Of a stretch of 64,000 nt of DNA, positions 1 to 11,143 are shown in pieces. The notes under the pieces are model-generated. The model made no database searches, had not been told where the DNA came from, and worked only from the letters and a program-made list of their open reading frames with translations. The position numbers were made by a program, and so were the translations under genes. This stretch comes from Anisus vortex. Taxonomy: Eukaryota > Mollusca > Gastropoda > Planorbidae. Position 1 is the first letter of the stretch, and every line of letters starts with the position of its first letter. The stretch lies in contig OX421498.1 in the NCBI GenBank assembly GCA_949126835.1, positions 38,741,118 through 38,805,117 on the forward strand. Direction: 5' to 3'.

Positions 1-240
1 GGATTATAAGAACCAGGAATACTCTAGACAACTACAAATAAACTTCAGATTAATATAATAAGATCTTCACTAATACAAGGATACTCACACTAATAATAAC
101 AATACTATAACTATTATTTTCATAAATTGAATGGGGGCTCTAGCCGTAATAACATTATAAATCATAATTATACTTGTGTGATCTAAATAGAAGGTCTCAT
201 CCATAATTTATTATGGTGAATAAATTGCCTTGTAATAGTA

Positions 241-1020
241 GTGACTAGCGGCTGTCAGCTTCAGCTGTCTGTCTACTCTATCCTCCCAGCCTGTTCATGT
301 CTACTATTGTGTGCCACAGGGGTCTGTCCTCAGCCCATTTCTTTTCACCCTTTACATCCAACCCATCTCCTTTGTCATCGAACGCCACAACCTGAAATAT
401 CATTCTTTCGACGGGCTCCTTGCTTCCATCTAAATGTTTCGTGGACACCAAGAACTGGATGACGGAAAACAAATTAAAAGTTGAACAGTGAGGAGACTGA
501 AGCTCTTATCGTCGGTACGAGACGGAGGTTCGTGTCCCTCACTGCGTCCGATCTTCAGCTGGCCGACGCAACAGTACCTTTCTCCGACTGTCAAGAGCCT
601 TGGCGTCTATGTGAACTCCACGCTGTCCATGCAGCCCCACATCTCCTTTCTCACAAAATCTGCTTCGTCCATCTGCGTCGTATTGCCGCCATCCGTCGCT
701 ATCTCACTAAGGAAGCTTGTGTTAAGCTTGTCATCTCTCTCGTCTTTTGCCGCTTGGATTATAATTATTGCAATTTGCTCTTGGCTGGCCAAGAACTGTG
801 CTGCCCGATTGGTCGACTCATATCACTCCTCTGCGCCGATCTCTGCACTGGCTACCGCTCGGCTTCTGATGCACTAACTCTTCAGATCCCTCGTGCGAAG
901 CTAGTGTTCGCTGGCCAACGTGCATTGTCCTATGGGGCCCGTCTACAGCTTCGCCAGAGCCCTAGCTGAGTCGGCTGAAGACCCACCTATTCAAGTATCA
1001 GTATTCACCTGTACATGTAT
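241..1020 (+). pseudogene. Degraded non-LTR retrotransposon reverse transcriptase, 3' part
   Basis: Across shifting frames the plus strand reads the order expected of a jockey/L2-like RT ORF: GSVLSPFLFTLY, then EETEALIVGTRRR, KSLGVYVNSTLSMQPHISFL, LRRIAAIRRYLTKEACVKLV, and finally SRLKTHLFKY. Frameshifts and a ruined Y-x-D-D region show it is dead. It lies in intron 9 of paralog B. Confidence 0.7.
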
Positions 1021-1847
1021 ACATTTTCGTCTTTTATTCGTTGTCTGTACTCTGTAACTGTTGACGGCGTATAGAACTGTTCCCAACGAGATATAGGCTA
1101 CAAGTATTTTTATTTGGCTATTATTATTACTCTACCTATTATCACTGTTCTCTGTTTAGTGATTTTATCCTGTTTTCAGTATATAGGCTATATATATAAT
1201 ATATATATTTGCAGTATACTTTTTTTTATGAGTTTTGAAAACAACATAATATAGGCCTAATTATTAATATTTGCGCATAGAACTGGAGAGGCGCATGTTG
1301 TCATCGAAAGAGCCGCATGCGGCTCGCGAGCCGCAGGTTGCCGACCCCTGTACTAGGGGATTGTGTGGGCCAATACAATGCCGGGTCGCCTTTGCATCCT
1401 TATCCCCTTCAACTAATGCCATGTAGAGTCAGGGACATCCTCTGGGCCAGGACGTAAAAAAGAATTATCCCATACATTATATAGCTTACATTTAATTTGT
1501 GCTAATATTTGGTCCTTATGTAAAATATGATGTGAAACAATCAAGAAAAAAGGAAGAGACAAAGATTCTACAACTGGTTTGAAGTTTGAAGAGTGTTAGC
1601 TCACGTCGTCATCTGGTACAGCAAGTCCAGTCGACTGGTCAGATATGAACAAATACTTTCCACCATTGTACTGGGCGTACGAAGTCTCGTTATCCCTAAT
1701 TGAACGAAATGTCAACTAGTTATAACAATTAGATTGATATTGTGTCAATGAAACTATTATAACATACGTTTCCAGGAATTGAGACTATCCTATCTATTTT
1801 TAAATGCCATTAGACATGGGTGCACTAAACGGTATTATAACTTGGGC

Positions 1848-2223
1848 CAAAGACTATCATAATAAGACCGCTTGCTATATTTGTAGAGCTGAATAGTTAG
1901 TTTGCGCATGCGCGGCCTTCAATAAGTCCTCAAGTTTTTCGGTGCACATCCAAGACTATAATGAGCTGGACCGCTTGCTCTATTTTTAGAGCTTAACACA
2001 TATTTTTTCCGTGCGCACACTGTCTTTAATGACTCCTAAACTTCCCTAAAGACTTCCGCTGTATAACAATTTCTATTTTAATCTTAATTTTCCAGCTTAG
2101 GAATTACTAAACCGGAAGTCTAGAGGACGTAGTGAGATCGGAAATTCCCAAAAGAAGATTTTTGATTCATCAAATAGCAGAAATATTAAAGCAAGCGTCC
2201 ATCTTAATAATAGTACAGTCTTT
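1848..2223 (+). mobile_element. hAT-type MITE, family 2, 8-bp TSD
   Basis: Ends CAAAGACTATCATAATAAG and TAGTACAGTCTTT form inverted repeats. Perfect flanking duplication ACTTGGGC at 1840-1847 and 2224-2231. Related copies at 16583-16873 and 37520-37820. Confidence 0.7.
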
Positions 2224-2498
2224 ACTTGGGCTAAATGATTTTGACTGAGACAAATTTTGTCTAGGTTTAGTAAAATAATATCTCTTAAATCTCAAAGGCC
2301 GCTAAATTCCTCTGGTTGAAATTCTTTATTTCCATGCAAATCTGAGCAAGTTTTGAACATATATTTTAATGTCAATGTTTTACATTAGTTGATTAATTTT
2401 ATTGATTGCAATGATGAACACATAGAACACATAAAAAAACAAAAAACAATTCACATTGATATTGCGTGTAGATATGAAAACTAAGCTACGAAACTCAC

Positions 2499-2549
2499 CA
2501 AAACCGGTTGTGACAGGCAAAAGGCAGTTTGGTCTTGTTCCCCAAGTAG
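2499..2549 (-). CDS. Paralog B exon 9
   Basis: 51 bp, donor GTGAGT. Encodes [17 protein letters not shown] plus two bases. The acceptor sits in an A-rich tract (AAAAAAAG), poor in pyrimidines, but phase and homology fix it. Confidence 0.75.
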
Positions 2550-5066
2550 CTTTTTTTAGGATCATCACAAATTGTAAGTCGGTCGTTTTCATTGGATAAA
2601 GACGTGAAATGTGGGGAGAAAGGAAAGAATATCCGTTTCAAGCAAAGACAAACCAAAACATAATAACATCAATCTGGTCACGGTACACGGTACACGATGT
2701 GGCGCGCGCTTATATTGTGTACATAAACTGTTGTGGGGGAGGGTGAGGGAGGTTGCAAGAGATAACATTTTTAATTTGTACAACTCACCTAAAACCATCG
2801 GGAATGGTGTCAGCTGTTGGTGTCCACGTCAACACACCACCAATGTGACCTTTTTGGTACCACCACGAGTCGTATTGTGTGTATCTGTACAAGGAAATAA
2901 TTTAACATAATAAATGACATAATAAAGAAGATTATTGCGTCCTACGATCATCCGTGGTCCGAGTCTAGTCTGTATAAAGGAGTATTTTTTTAAATTATAC
3001 AAGCATTGGAAGATCGAATATTACGCTGATGCATTATTGAGCAGTATTAGATCGATATGATTAAGTAGAATTATAGACTCTAATTTTGAAATACAACCCA
3101 ATGACAGACTATTGCAATGCTCAGAACAAATGCATATAAATACTCTTTTTGCCCGAGTGGTATTAGGGCATGGAATGGGTTGCCCGAACAAACCAGGAAA
3201 ACCAGTAACTTAACATCATTTAAAACATTAATGAAGACGCAAGACTAGATTCGGACCACGGATGAACGTAGGGCGCAATAATCTTCTTTATAGAAGGAGC
3301 GTCTGTAATATCTAAGATAAGATGAAAATTATTTCGGTAGTACCACATTCTCTAGCTGTCTTAAGCCAGGGATCGGCAACCTACAGCAGGCGTGCCAGAC
3401 TTGGCACGCACAGTTATATTCAATGGCATGTGAAAACCACAAAAAATGCGTCTCTTCTCCAAGAAAATAGCATTAGGACTTTACTCTGGTGGCCCATTGA
3501 ATGTCCTAAAAAAATTCTTCTTTTATCAAAAAGCAAGCACTGGTTTTACTAAATGCCCTCTGCCCACAAAAGAACAATAATACACACAGCGACTTCTAGA
3601 ATAAAGTCATAAAAATTATATAAATAGAGAAGGAAAAACGACCTACTGGAAAGGCATTTTTTCCCTGTTGATGTAGTTCATTACATCCAGTATAGTAGAC
3701 TCGTAATTCATGCCCATTTCAGTGTTGTAATAGTAATAGGCACCTGAATAAAGCAATTTGATATGCCATAAAATAGGTTACGCTATAGGTGATCTTTAAC
3801 AAAAAAAATATGAATAAGTTTGTATTAACCAGGGCTCAGCATTGCATAAAAGACTATGAATGAGCAAAGGTTTTTGTTAGATTGTCTAGCGATTACTGAT
3901 GCTGGCCAAATAATTTAGTGGACCGCAAACCGAGATCCCAATTTTCGAAAATACCGGGATACCGGACCCAAACGAATTTTTTTTAAATACTGAGATTAGC
4001 TTTACCAAAGCCGAGATTTTCGAAATTATCGGTATTTCATTTTAAAAGAAGAATAAAAAAGACCTTGTTATTTTTCGTAGCTTTCACGATTTATTTTAGC
4101 AATACATGTTAATAATGAAGGCCCATGTTATATTTCATTTATAAATCTATTAAAAAATTTTATAAATTACAAATGGTATAATATTTGTTCTTTTGATTAA
4201 AACGTGACGTTAATATACCGTATTAAAAAAAAATCAAAGTACGATTTTTTACTCCCTTTCTATTAACTTGCATTGTCTGTCTGTCTGCTTGCTTGTAATC
4301 TGCTTGGATGTTTGTTTGCAAAACTTTGCATCGATTTTTCGACCACTTCCCGTCGTCCAATCGAGCTAAAACTTGGGCAGCAGACTTGTCCCAACTAACA
4401 ATACATTATATCAAATTTTCAGCATCATAGCCTTTAAAATTGTCACGAATTCCTTCGTCCAATTTGCGAATCGAAGAGTATATTTCACGTAAATTAAGGC
4501 TGCCGTTATCGGAAGAGACGGAAGTAAAAAACATTTTTCGGATATGTTTGTTTTTACGAAATAAATAGAATGAAAACGACACAATGTATCTTTTTATGGT
4601 TTTTGCGGACCAAAGCTGGAAAAAAAAGGATGCGCAAAATTTTAGTGTTGAAATTCATAAGGTTTAGTTTATACTTATATTTATTTTAATTTATCAAAAT
4701 ATAAACTAAATGTAAACTTAGTATACAAAAAAAGGGAGTATAATAAAAACTTTGTTTTTATGGGTTAGTTTATTTCTGACTGTTTTTATTTCATCGAAAA
4801 ATTGTCACCTCTAATTTCTATAACATAATTTCTAAATTAAAAAAAAATTCCGTTTTTTTTTTGGTAAAAAGGGATCGGTTCTGCGATCCCTATAGTGCTT
4901 TAGGGATATCTTTAGGGCTATCTAGTATGAGATGTTGTAAGGTGCTCTAAAGATAATGTGTTTAAAGTTTTGTCTTCTTTATGCGTAGTTACAGGAGCCA
5001 TGCCAACATTTGAAACACAAGGGCGTGAATTTAAATAATACAATCAGTTAAGTATGTCAGCATTTT

Positions 5067-5159
<93 letters not shown>

Positions 5160-5166
5160 TATATAT

Positions 5167-5198
<32 letters not shown>

Positions 5199-8100
5199 CA
5201 GTCATTTGCAGCTTATATATATATATCAGAATCATTTAAACAAATGAAAAATTTTAAAAGTCTAGCCTTACCATTGTCAGTCCAGTAGCCCATGTAGTTG
5301 ACAGTGGTATCAAACTGCCTGCGTAACGAATTCTTGTTGTACAATGTACGAAGAAACTTACCCCAACCTGTCATAGCCTAAGGGACGCACGCAATGATCA
5401 AATATTATTCTCATGTTTATACAATTAACTAATAGAAACATTTTTTTTTCAAACTTTTATAATGCATGTGTGTATATCTATGCTAATATAAACATCACTA
5501 CAATATCAAAATCGTTCATGGTCTCATCATCATCAATTCCTTGACCGTTATGGTCGTTGGGGGGAGCGAATGGACACATCAGCAGTCATTTTTCTCCATT
5601 TTCGCCTATCTTTAGCGGTTGTCATTAGTTCAGTCATTTGCAGCTTTGTCCAATATTTTATATTGTCAAACCAACATTTCCGCTGACGGTCTTACCGACG
5701 CCCACCCTCTAGTGCATAGGTTCTCAACGGGGGCGATATCGCCCCCCGGGGGGGGCGGTGAGAAGCTTTAGGGGGGCGCTGACATTCCCGGGGGCGATTG
5801 GGGGGCGATGAAGGGCAAGTGGGCGGTACAAACGTACCTGATATATTTTAACACCTCAGCTATTTGAATCGACTATTTTTTGGAGAATGAAATGTGATGT
5901 AGACGCTTGTGATGCTAAATATCTGATATCCCCCAACAGTATGCCCACATATTATTATATTTAATAAGAAATAGGAATCGCAGTGACTTTTCGATGAAGT
6001 AGGGGTCAGTATTTGGCAAATATAGTATGCGGCCAGCTGGTCCTGTGGTTGGTTCACCGGACTGTTAACCTTGCTGATCGATCACTGTCGACATAAGATC
6101 TGCTAATATTAATGATATTTTGATCTCTAATTAACCGAGATGTTTTTAATGTGTTTCAATTTGACAATATAAAACACATAATGTTGTTAAGCGGTATAGA
6201 TAAGTAGTAATCATACGAACTGGGTAGTTATTGTAAAGTTTGAAAATATACATATAAATTCTTTAGTCATATAATATTTATATAATTTTCAAATACTTTT
6301 TACAGTTTGATAATTTCAAGTTATAAATTGTAAGCCATTTATTTTTTTATAAAAGAAAGAAAAAACAAAAATATTAGATCAAATAAAACGGTCTAATTAT
6401 CTCCCTTTAACTAAAAAATGTTTCCACATTTGATTCAATATTGCTGCCGAACAAGTTCTGTTTTGTAATATAACAAATATTACTGATGATTAGACCTAGG
6501 GCTTTTGCAACCAAAATTGAAACAAAAATAGACAAATAGCTAGCAACACACCAGGCAAAGGATTCGCATTAATATTGATTTATTTAAACCTTTTGTTTAG
6601 GCAATTTTTTTTATCTATTAATTCTTACAATTGAATATGTTTCCTTTTCAGTTTTTTTTAAAGATAACTAATCACACAAAAAGTTTAGTCCGCCTAAAAA
6701 GAAGCGGAAACTATAGGCCAGATTGGCGGAAGGGGGGGGGGCGGTGAGCGGAAAAAATATTGTAAAAGGGGGCGGTGAGCCGAAAAAGGTTGAGAACCTA
6801 TGCTCTAGTGCTTGGAGGATTGTTTTTGACAGGTTATTATGCCGCAACACATAACCGAAACATGTTAGCTTGCACCGCTTGATTGTTGCAATGATGGTTT
6901 CTTGAGGGCCTGCAAATTGAGGGTATTCTTTCCCAGACATACTCATTAGTCATGTGTTATAGGTAGGAGATTCGAAGGCTTTTTCCCATGGTCTCATTCT
7001 TTTTTAAATTGCCGTTTCTTTTATTTTGTTATTATTTTCATGATTAGACTATCATAATGTTGTAAACGGAGCATATTAGTGTTCAATAGTAACAGAGTTA
7101 GGGGCCTTTATTTCTATAGTTTTTTTAGTTTCACATAGAGTCGATTAAGTTCTGTAAATCTATAAATCTAACTGGAAACAGAATGCTCGAGAGAGAAATG
7201 GAATGACAAATTATGGAAAATGGTAACGTATTACCTGGTTAACTCCCTTATCGCTATAATAAACTAAGAAATCCATGCTGTAATTGGCTGGCACGGCGTC
7301 CGCAAGGCCCATAATTCCGTAGGAAAGTTCCAGCCCGGCCGACGAAAACTGGTTGGAGGCGGCCATGAACTGGCTCATGGGGGAGATCACCAGGGCGTTA
7401 CTGGAGTTGTCGAAGATCACGAGTGGTCCCCCTGTTCGCCCAGTTGCAAATGAGGCACCAGGCTGCCATCTGTATAAGCAAATAGATTTGCACTTGAGTA
7501 AAGTAGTCACTAAATGCATGCAGGAATCCTATAGTATATATTCTATAAATCGATTTTCGTTGTAACCTTTGTTGGTGCAAATGATAAAAAAGGAGAAAAT
7601 AAATAGAGAGAACCGATAGAGATGATACATACATACATATGATAGTTTAATAGTCTATATATAAACATCCTTAATGGTTTACCTTCCCACACTTAAGGCG
7701 CTATATCCTGAATGAAAGCCTCCATATGCCAAAAACCCAAGATCCACTTGACTTCCGGGCAGCGTCTTAAAGCTTGGGAAGCTGCTGATCACGTGGTCGC
7801 TATCAGAAGCGGATGCACGTGACGCTGATCCTACATATGTCTGAATAGAAATATGAAATGGTAAGTGATAAAACATGTCTGTTTTTTTTAAATAAAATAA
7901 AATGATGTAGTTTTTCTATCGTTTTTTTTTTGAACAAAAAAAAAAGTTCCATCATTACGAATAGATCTAGTCTACTTTTACCTATTATATAAGGAACTTT
8001 GCATTAATTATTTTATAAAATTGTATTTCTATACACCTATGATTCAATGGGCCGTATTGCTGCTGAGAGTTAACACCCTTGCCCCTTATACAAGTCAATC

Positions 8101-10464
8101 TTATATACCGTAATTGTAAAATGGGCAAGGGTGTTAACTCTCAGCAGCAATACGGGCCCATTGGTGGTGTCTAGAGTAGGTTCTACAATAATTCCCATAG
8201 AAAAATCCAACAAATAATTCGCCAAATATTTATCATTTTTATAATTTATCATGTTATCCTATTTAGATGTTATCATTGCACGCGACAAAAAACGGGTTAT
8301 TGCTAGCATAATTTATTATTTATTGGTTCACACCTGAGTGAAGATTACCAGAGGTAAATCCGGGTGGGTGTACGTCTTGATGGACGCTGACACTGGCAGA
8401 GATCCGGCTTGGTACTTGTAGCTGGTGCTTTGCCATAGACCGGTGGTATCTCTACCTGACGTTGTAGCCGTGCTCACCAGCTGTGTGAATGGATGGGGAA
8501 ATTAGAGAAATGGGTCTAAGTTTATGTAATAGTTATAGTTTTTGTTTATTTTAACGTTGTTTTTTTGCAGTGTTTTTAACATTGCATAAATAGATCATCA
8601 TCATTCCGATCCAGCAGCCATCTGGGCACTTGCCCTTCGGTCTGAGGCTATGACAGACAGTCAAAAAGATGATGGGCAACTGTTTCATTTTGGTGTTTAC
8701 AGAGAGGCATGTCGCCACTAAATAGATATATAGATAGATACCCATGTTCCATTCATAATATAAGATATTTCAATTATTGTATTCCAACTTTGTAGTTAAT
8801 GAAAGTGATGGCCTTTAAAAAAATTTTTTTTTTAAATAATTGTGACAAAGATCCCGTGACTATTGACAAGGACGGTTACTGTGTACATAAAACTCTTGAC
8901 AACACGATAACATAATAATAATGATGGATATTTATATAACGATTATATCTTCTATTCATTCTATTACATTTAGTATGCTCAGTGCACTCTTTGTATAAAT
9001 TGCAGTGGAGGTGTTTGAGGAACGTACGGCACACAGCCACTAGTTAAAAAGACAGGTTTTTAAACTCTTTCAAAAAAGGTCTTTTGTCTCAGAATATCTC
9101 AGTATTTCTGCCAATCTGTTCCTCATAGTGATGGCATAAAAACTCAGATCTGATGTCAACAGCGCTGACAGACATAGCCCAGGGTTCAGCAACCTACGGA
9201 CGTGTGCCAGACTTGTCACGCAGAGCTATTTTCTCTGGCACGCGGAAGACCCACAAAAGGGCAATTCAAGTCTCTTCTACAACAGAGAAAATAGAAGTAT
9301 GACTTCATGACTGTTGGCACGCTAAATGAGTTAAAAATCCTACCTTGGCAAACTAATATCAAAAGGTTGCCGACCCCTGGTCGGCCTACTAAAGACTGGT
9401 GTGACAGATGGCAAGTGGTTCTGTAAACATCTACCTACCACTAAACTTTGATCAGCCGTGGAATACTGTTTCCAGGCATTGTTGAAAAATGTGTCTCCGC
9501 TGGTCAGCCAGGTCGCTCCGTTGACCGCTAAACTGTACGACCCATTAGTGACGATGGTCACACTCATCCCACGCTGGGCTAATGCTGAACACGTAAGAAT
9601 AAAAGTTTTATTTTAATACGTCATAATATACAGTTATTTTCTTTTTCTTTTAACAAAATATATTGTAATCAATCGCTTCTCGTTCATGTTGACGGGCATA
9701 AATCCTAGGACTATTATAGTTGCTATGTGTTTGTATTTATCTCGTTTTTTAGTTGTTGTTTTTTTTATGAACTTCCTTTGTTCTGCTTTGACCTCTCCGT
9801 TAAAGATCGGTATACTGGTTCTTCAACCTTGTATATTTCTCGTGTTCGTAGTGTGGGGTAGGCTTTGGCATGTTTACGGAACATTGTTCTTTTCTTTTGA
9901 AGATGAGAAAGAAAATAAAAGATTGTTCTTGTTACCCTGGGTTCCTTTATTATTAGCATAAATATCATGAAATTGTAGTCTTATAGTCATTGCATTATAG
10001 TCTTTGATTGGATATAGACTACACGAATTTATTAGTTTAAAAAATGCATTTCTATGCCTTTAAAATATATCTTTAACTAATTTTTAATTGTTTTCTTTAG
10101 ATATATACGTAATAAAAACAAAATTTGGTTTTGCAGAACCTTGCGATTTGTTTTACTTGTGCTTGGAATCGCATCACGTGATTTATAAGCCAACTTTGCA
10201 TTGGTGAGTCATAAAGTTAACTCTTTAAAACACGGCTTAATTTTGTATAATGCAAACATAGTAAAGCTCTAATACTAATATGGTGAACGCTGCTTCACCG
10301 GCTCTATGGTTCATTTTTGGTCCGACGGGATACTTTACTTTACTTACTTACTAATATTATAGACGTAAACAATACAATTTCGTTGCAGCTAAAGTTAGGC
10401 CAAAAATTATCCAACACTCACCCTGTCGGAAAAACATACAAATTAACCAAATGTAAACAAACAT
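2499..10464 (-). CDS. Paralog B: tandem copy of the secreted GH36-like gene, 5' nine exons (runs off left edge)
   Basis: Nine exons in consistent phase: 10422-10464, 9439-9584, 8334-8480, 7683-7840, 7235-7469, 5272-5377, 3647-3743, 2789-2884, 2499-2549; 359 residues. Exon sizes match paralog A exactly in seven of nine cases (43,147,235,106,97,96,51), and exons 2 and 4 differ by 6 bp each. The product begins with a signal-like [14 protein letters not shown] and contains [52 protein letters not shown] and CHNRFW. The catalytic half would lie left of the window: no further exon is visible in 1-2,498. There are no stops or frameshifts, so it looks functional. Probably an old tandem duplicate. Confidence 0.78.
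2789..2884 (-). CDS. Paralog B exon 8
   Basis: 96 bp. Encodes [20 protein letters not shown], then [10 protein letters not shown]; acceptor GTACAG, donor GTGAGT. The Q-Y-D-S-W-W-Y motif is unchanged. Confidence 0.84.
2921..3290. repeat. Fold-back of two non-LTR 3' ends
   Basis: About 50 bp at 2921-2971 is the near-perfect reverse complement of 3242-3290. The right arm belongs to a plus-strand ORF2 tail ([18 protein letters not shown] at about 3,150-3,205). Confidence 0.7.
3118..3322 (+). pseudogene. Non-LTR ORF2 C-terminal tail
   Basis: Encodes [20 protein letters not shown] followed by LTSFKT, typical of the last 40 residues of jockey/RTE-like ORF2, then its short 3' tail ending GGAGCGTCTGTAATAT. 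Confidence 0.65.
3367..3490 (+). mobile_element. hAT MITE family 1, partial
   Basis: Starts CAGGGATCGGCAACCTACAG followed by the family's GCGTGCCAGACTTGGCACGC segment; the right end is lost. Confidence 0.5.
3647..3743 (-). CDS. Paralog B exon 7
   Basis: 97 bp. Encodes [20 protein letters not shown], then [10 protein letters not shown] and two bases of Gln; donor GTAGGT in the same place as paralog A. Confidence 0.83.
5069..5218. repeat. (AT)n microsatellite
   Basis: About 150 bp of near-uninterrupted TA dinucleotides in intron 6 of paralog B, just past the exon 6 donor (5272). Confidence 0.95.
5272..5377 (-). CDS. Paralog B exon 6
   Basis: 106 bp. Encodes [16 protein letters not shown], then [14 protein letters not shown] plus one base; donor GTAAGG. 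Confidence 0.85.
5715..6802. mobile_element. Non-autonomous hAT element, 14-bp TIRs, 8-bp TSD
   Basis: Ends CATAGGTTCTCAAC / GTTGAGAACCTATG are perfect inverted repeats. CTCTAGTG is duplicated exactly at 5707-5714 and 6803-6810. G-rich subterminal blocks (GGGGGCGGTGAG) occur at both ends, with an AT-rich interior that has no transposase ORF. Confidence 0.85.
6030..6100 (+). mobile_element. SINE-B head fragment
   Basis: CAGCTGGTCCTGTGGTTGGT and TTCACCGGACTGTTAACC resemble the tRNA-like head of the SINE-B copies elsewhere. It lies inside the hAT element. Confidence 0.4.
7235..7469 (-). CDS. Paralog B exon 5
   Basis: 235 bp as in paralog A. Encodes [35 protein letters not shown] and [18 protein letters not shown], ending DKGVNQ before donor GTAATA. 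Confidence 0.87.
7683..7840 (-). CDS. Paralog B exon 4
   Basis: 158 bp. Encodes [20 protein letters not shown], then [20 protein letters not shown]; donor GTAAAC. It matches paralog A exon 4 with two extra codons. Confidence 0.82.
8045..8163. mobile_element. Near-perfect palindromic MITE
   Basis: Arms of about 40 bp (CAATGGGCCGTATTGCTGCT... and its complement) differ by one base and are separated by roughly 40 bp. It lies in intron 3 of paralog B. Confidence 0.75.
8334..8480 (-). CDS. Paralog B exon 3
   Basis: 147 bp, phase 0. Encodes [20 protein letters not shown], then [19 protein letters not shown]; acceptor CACACAG, donor GTGTGA. Confidence 0.8.
9180..9379 (+). mobile_element. hAT MITE family 1
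   Basis: Starts CAGGGTTCAGCAACCTACGG, ends AAAAGGTTGCCGACCCCTG. Interior GTGCCAGACTTGTCACGCAG. Confidence 0.75.
9439..9584 (-). CDS. Paralog B exon 2
   Basis: Acceptor GTTCAG, donor GTAGGT. Encodes [20 protein letters not shown], then [19 protein letters not shown]. It is two codons longer than in paralog A. Confidence 0.8.
10281..10360 (+). mobile_element. SINE-A 3' tail fragment
   Basis: GGTGAACGCTGCTTCACCGG then CTATGG and GGGATACTTTACTT, shared with the full-length copies. It lies just 3' (on the minus strand) of paralog B exon 1, in intron 1. Confidence 0.6.
10422..10464 (-). CDS. Paralog B exon 1 (signal peptide)
   Basis: ATG at 10464; [14 protein letters not shown] plus one base, donor GTGAGT. 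At 43 bp and phase 1 it is the exact counterpart of paralog A exon 1, which decides this start among nearby ATGs. Confidence 0.75.
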
Positions 10465-10962
10465 GTTTTAAGAAAAATAGTTGTTGTTTTTAAAAATAGC
10501 TTAGGCCTAAACTGAACAAATAGTTCAAATGCCTCAATCTTCACTCAATCTACTTAAAAGTCATCAGATAATGAGATTGTTTGATTGTGAAGACTAACAC
10601 TAAGCCTACTAAAAAAAAAAGAATAAGAACTACAACCCAGTTTTTGTTAAGAGATCTGTAACATTGTTTTAAGGGCTTTGATATTGTGGGCTTTATCCAA
10701 ATGTGGGGCCAGCTGTGCGTTATCAATGCTTTTCTGACACCGGTGCGGTTTTGACGGTCTATCGCGGTCGTTTAACGGGTTATTGAATATAAGATCTGCA
10801 CTTACAGGCCAACGTTTAAACAAATATAGGGCTAGAATATATGCCAAGAACAATATACTTTTGACAAGACATAAATCTCGGACATTTTGACGATGATAGT
10901 GCACACAATAATGAATAGCTTAGTTATATTTGCACATACTAAAAACATTGGGTGAAAAGATC

Positions 10963-11107
10963 AGACCGGTTGGTTCCTGTAGTTAGTACACCGGACTGTC
11001 CACAAAACAGCCCGGGGTTCTAGCCCTGTCGCCGACCTATCCCTGCAGCCCTGAAGGATGTAATAATTTTCTATCTAGAAGAAACGTCTGTAAACTTATA
11101 AGTCAAG
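10963..11107 (+). mobile_element. SINE-B (tRNA-derived)
   Basis: tRNA-like head with ACCGGTTGGTTCCTGTAGTT and GGGGTTCTAGCCC (B-box-like), tail ATCTAGAAGAAACGTCTGTA. It lies in the intergenic spacer, next to the 50-bp satellite. Confidence 0.6.
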
Positions 11108-11143
11108 TCTTTATGGGACCTTGCATAACAAAAATCATTAGCT

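Larger units (their letters stand above)
1..2498. other. Intron 9 of paralog B (content)
   Basis: Contains the RT remnant (241-1020), a hAT terminus ending near 1,349 (GGTTGCCGACCCCTG), and a MITE at 1848-2223. No exon homologous to paralog A exons 10-18 is visible. Confidence 0.6.
5520..6955 (-). pseudogene. RTE/BovB-like ORF C-terminus, split by a hAT insertion
   Basis: Minus strand: [20 protein letters not shown] on the right side (6,811-6,950), and [18 protein letters not shown] then EWRK-type residues on the left (5,530-5,706). This is the classic C-terminal end of RTE-like RT proteins. The frame is continuous if the 5715-6802 element is ignored. Confidence 0.65.

Noticed and set aside
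241..970. Host protein-coding gene on the plus strand
   Set aside because: Motif order matches a reverse transcriptase tail broken by frameshifts.
5044..5235. Ile/Tyr repeat protein
   Set aside because: Translation of an (AT)n microsatellite.
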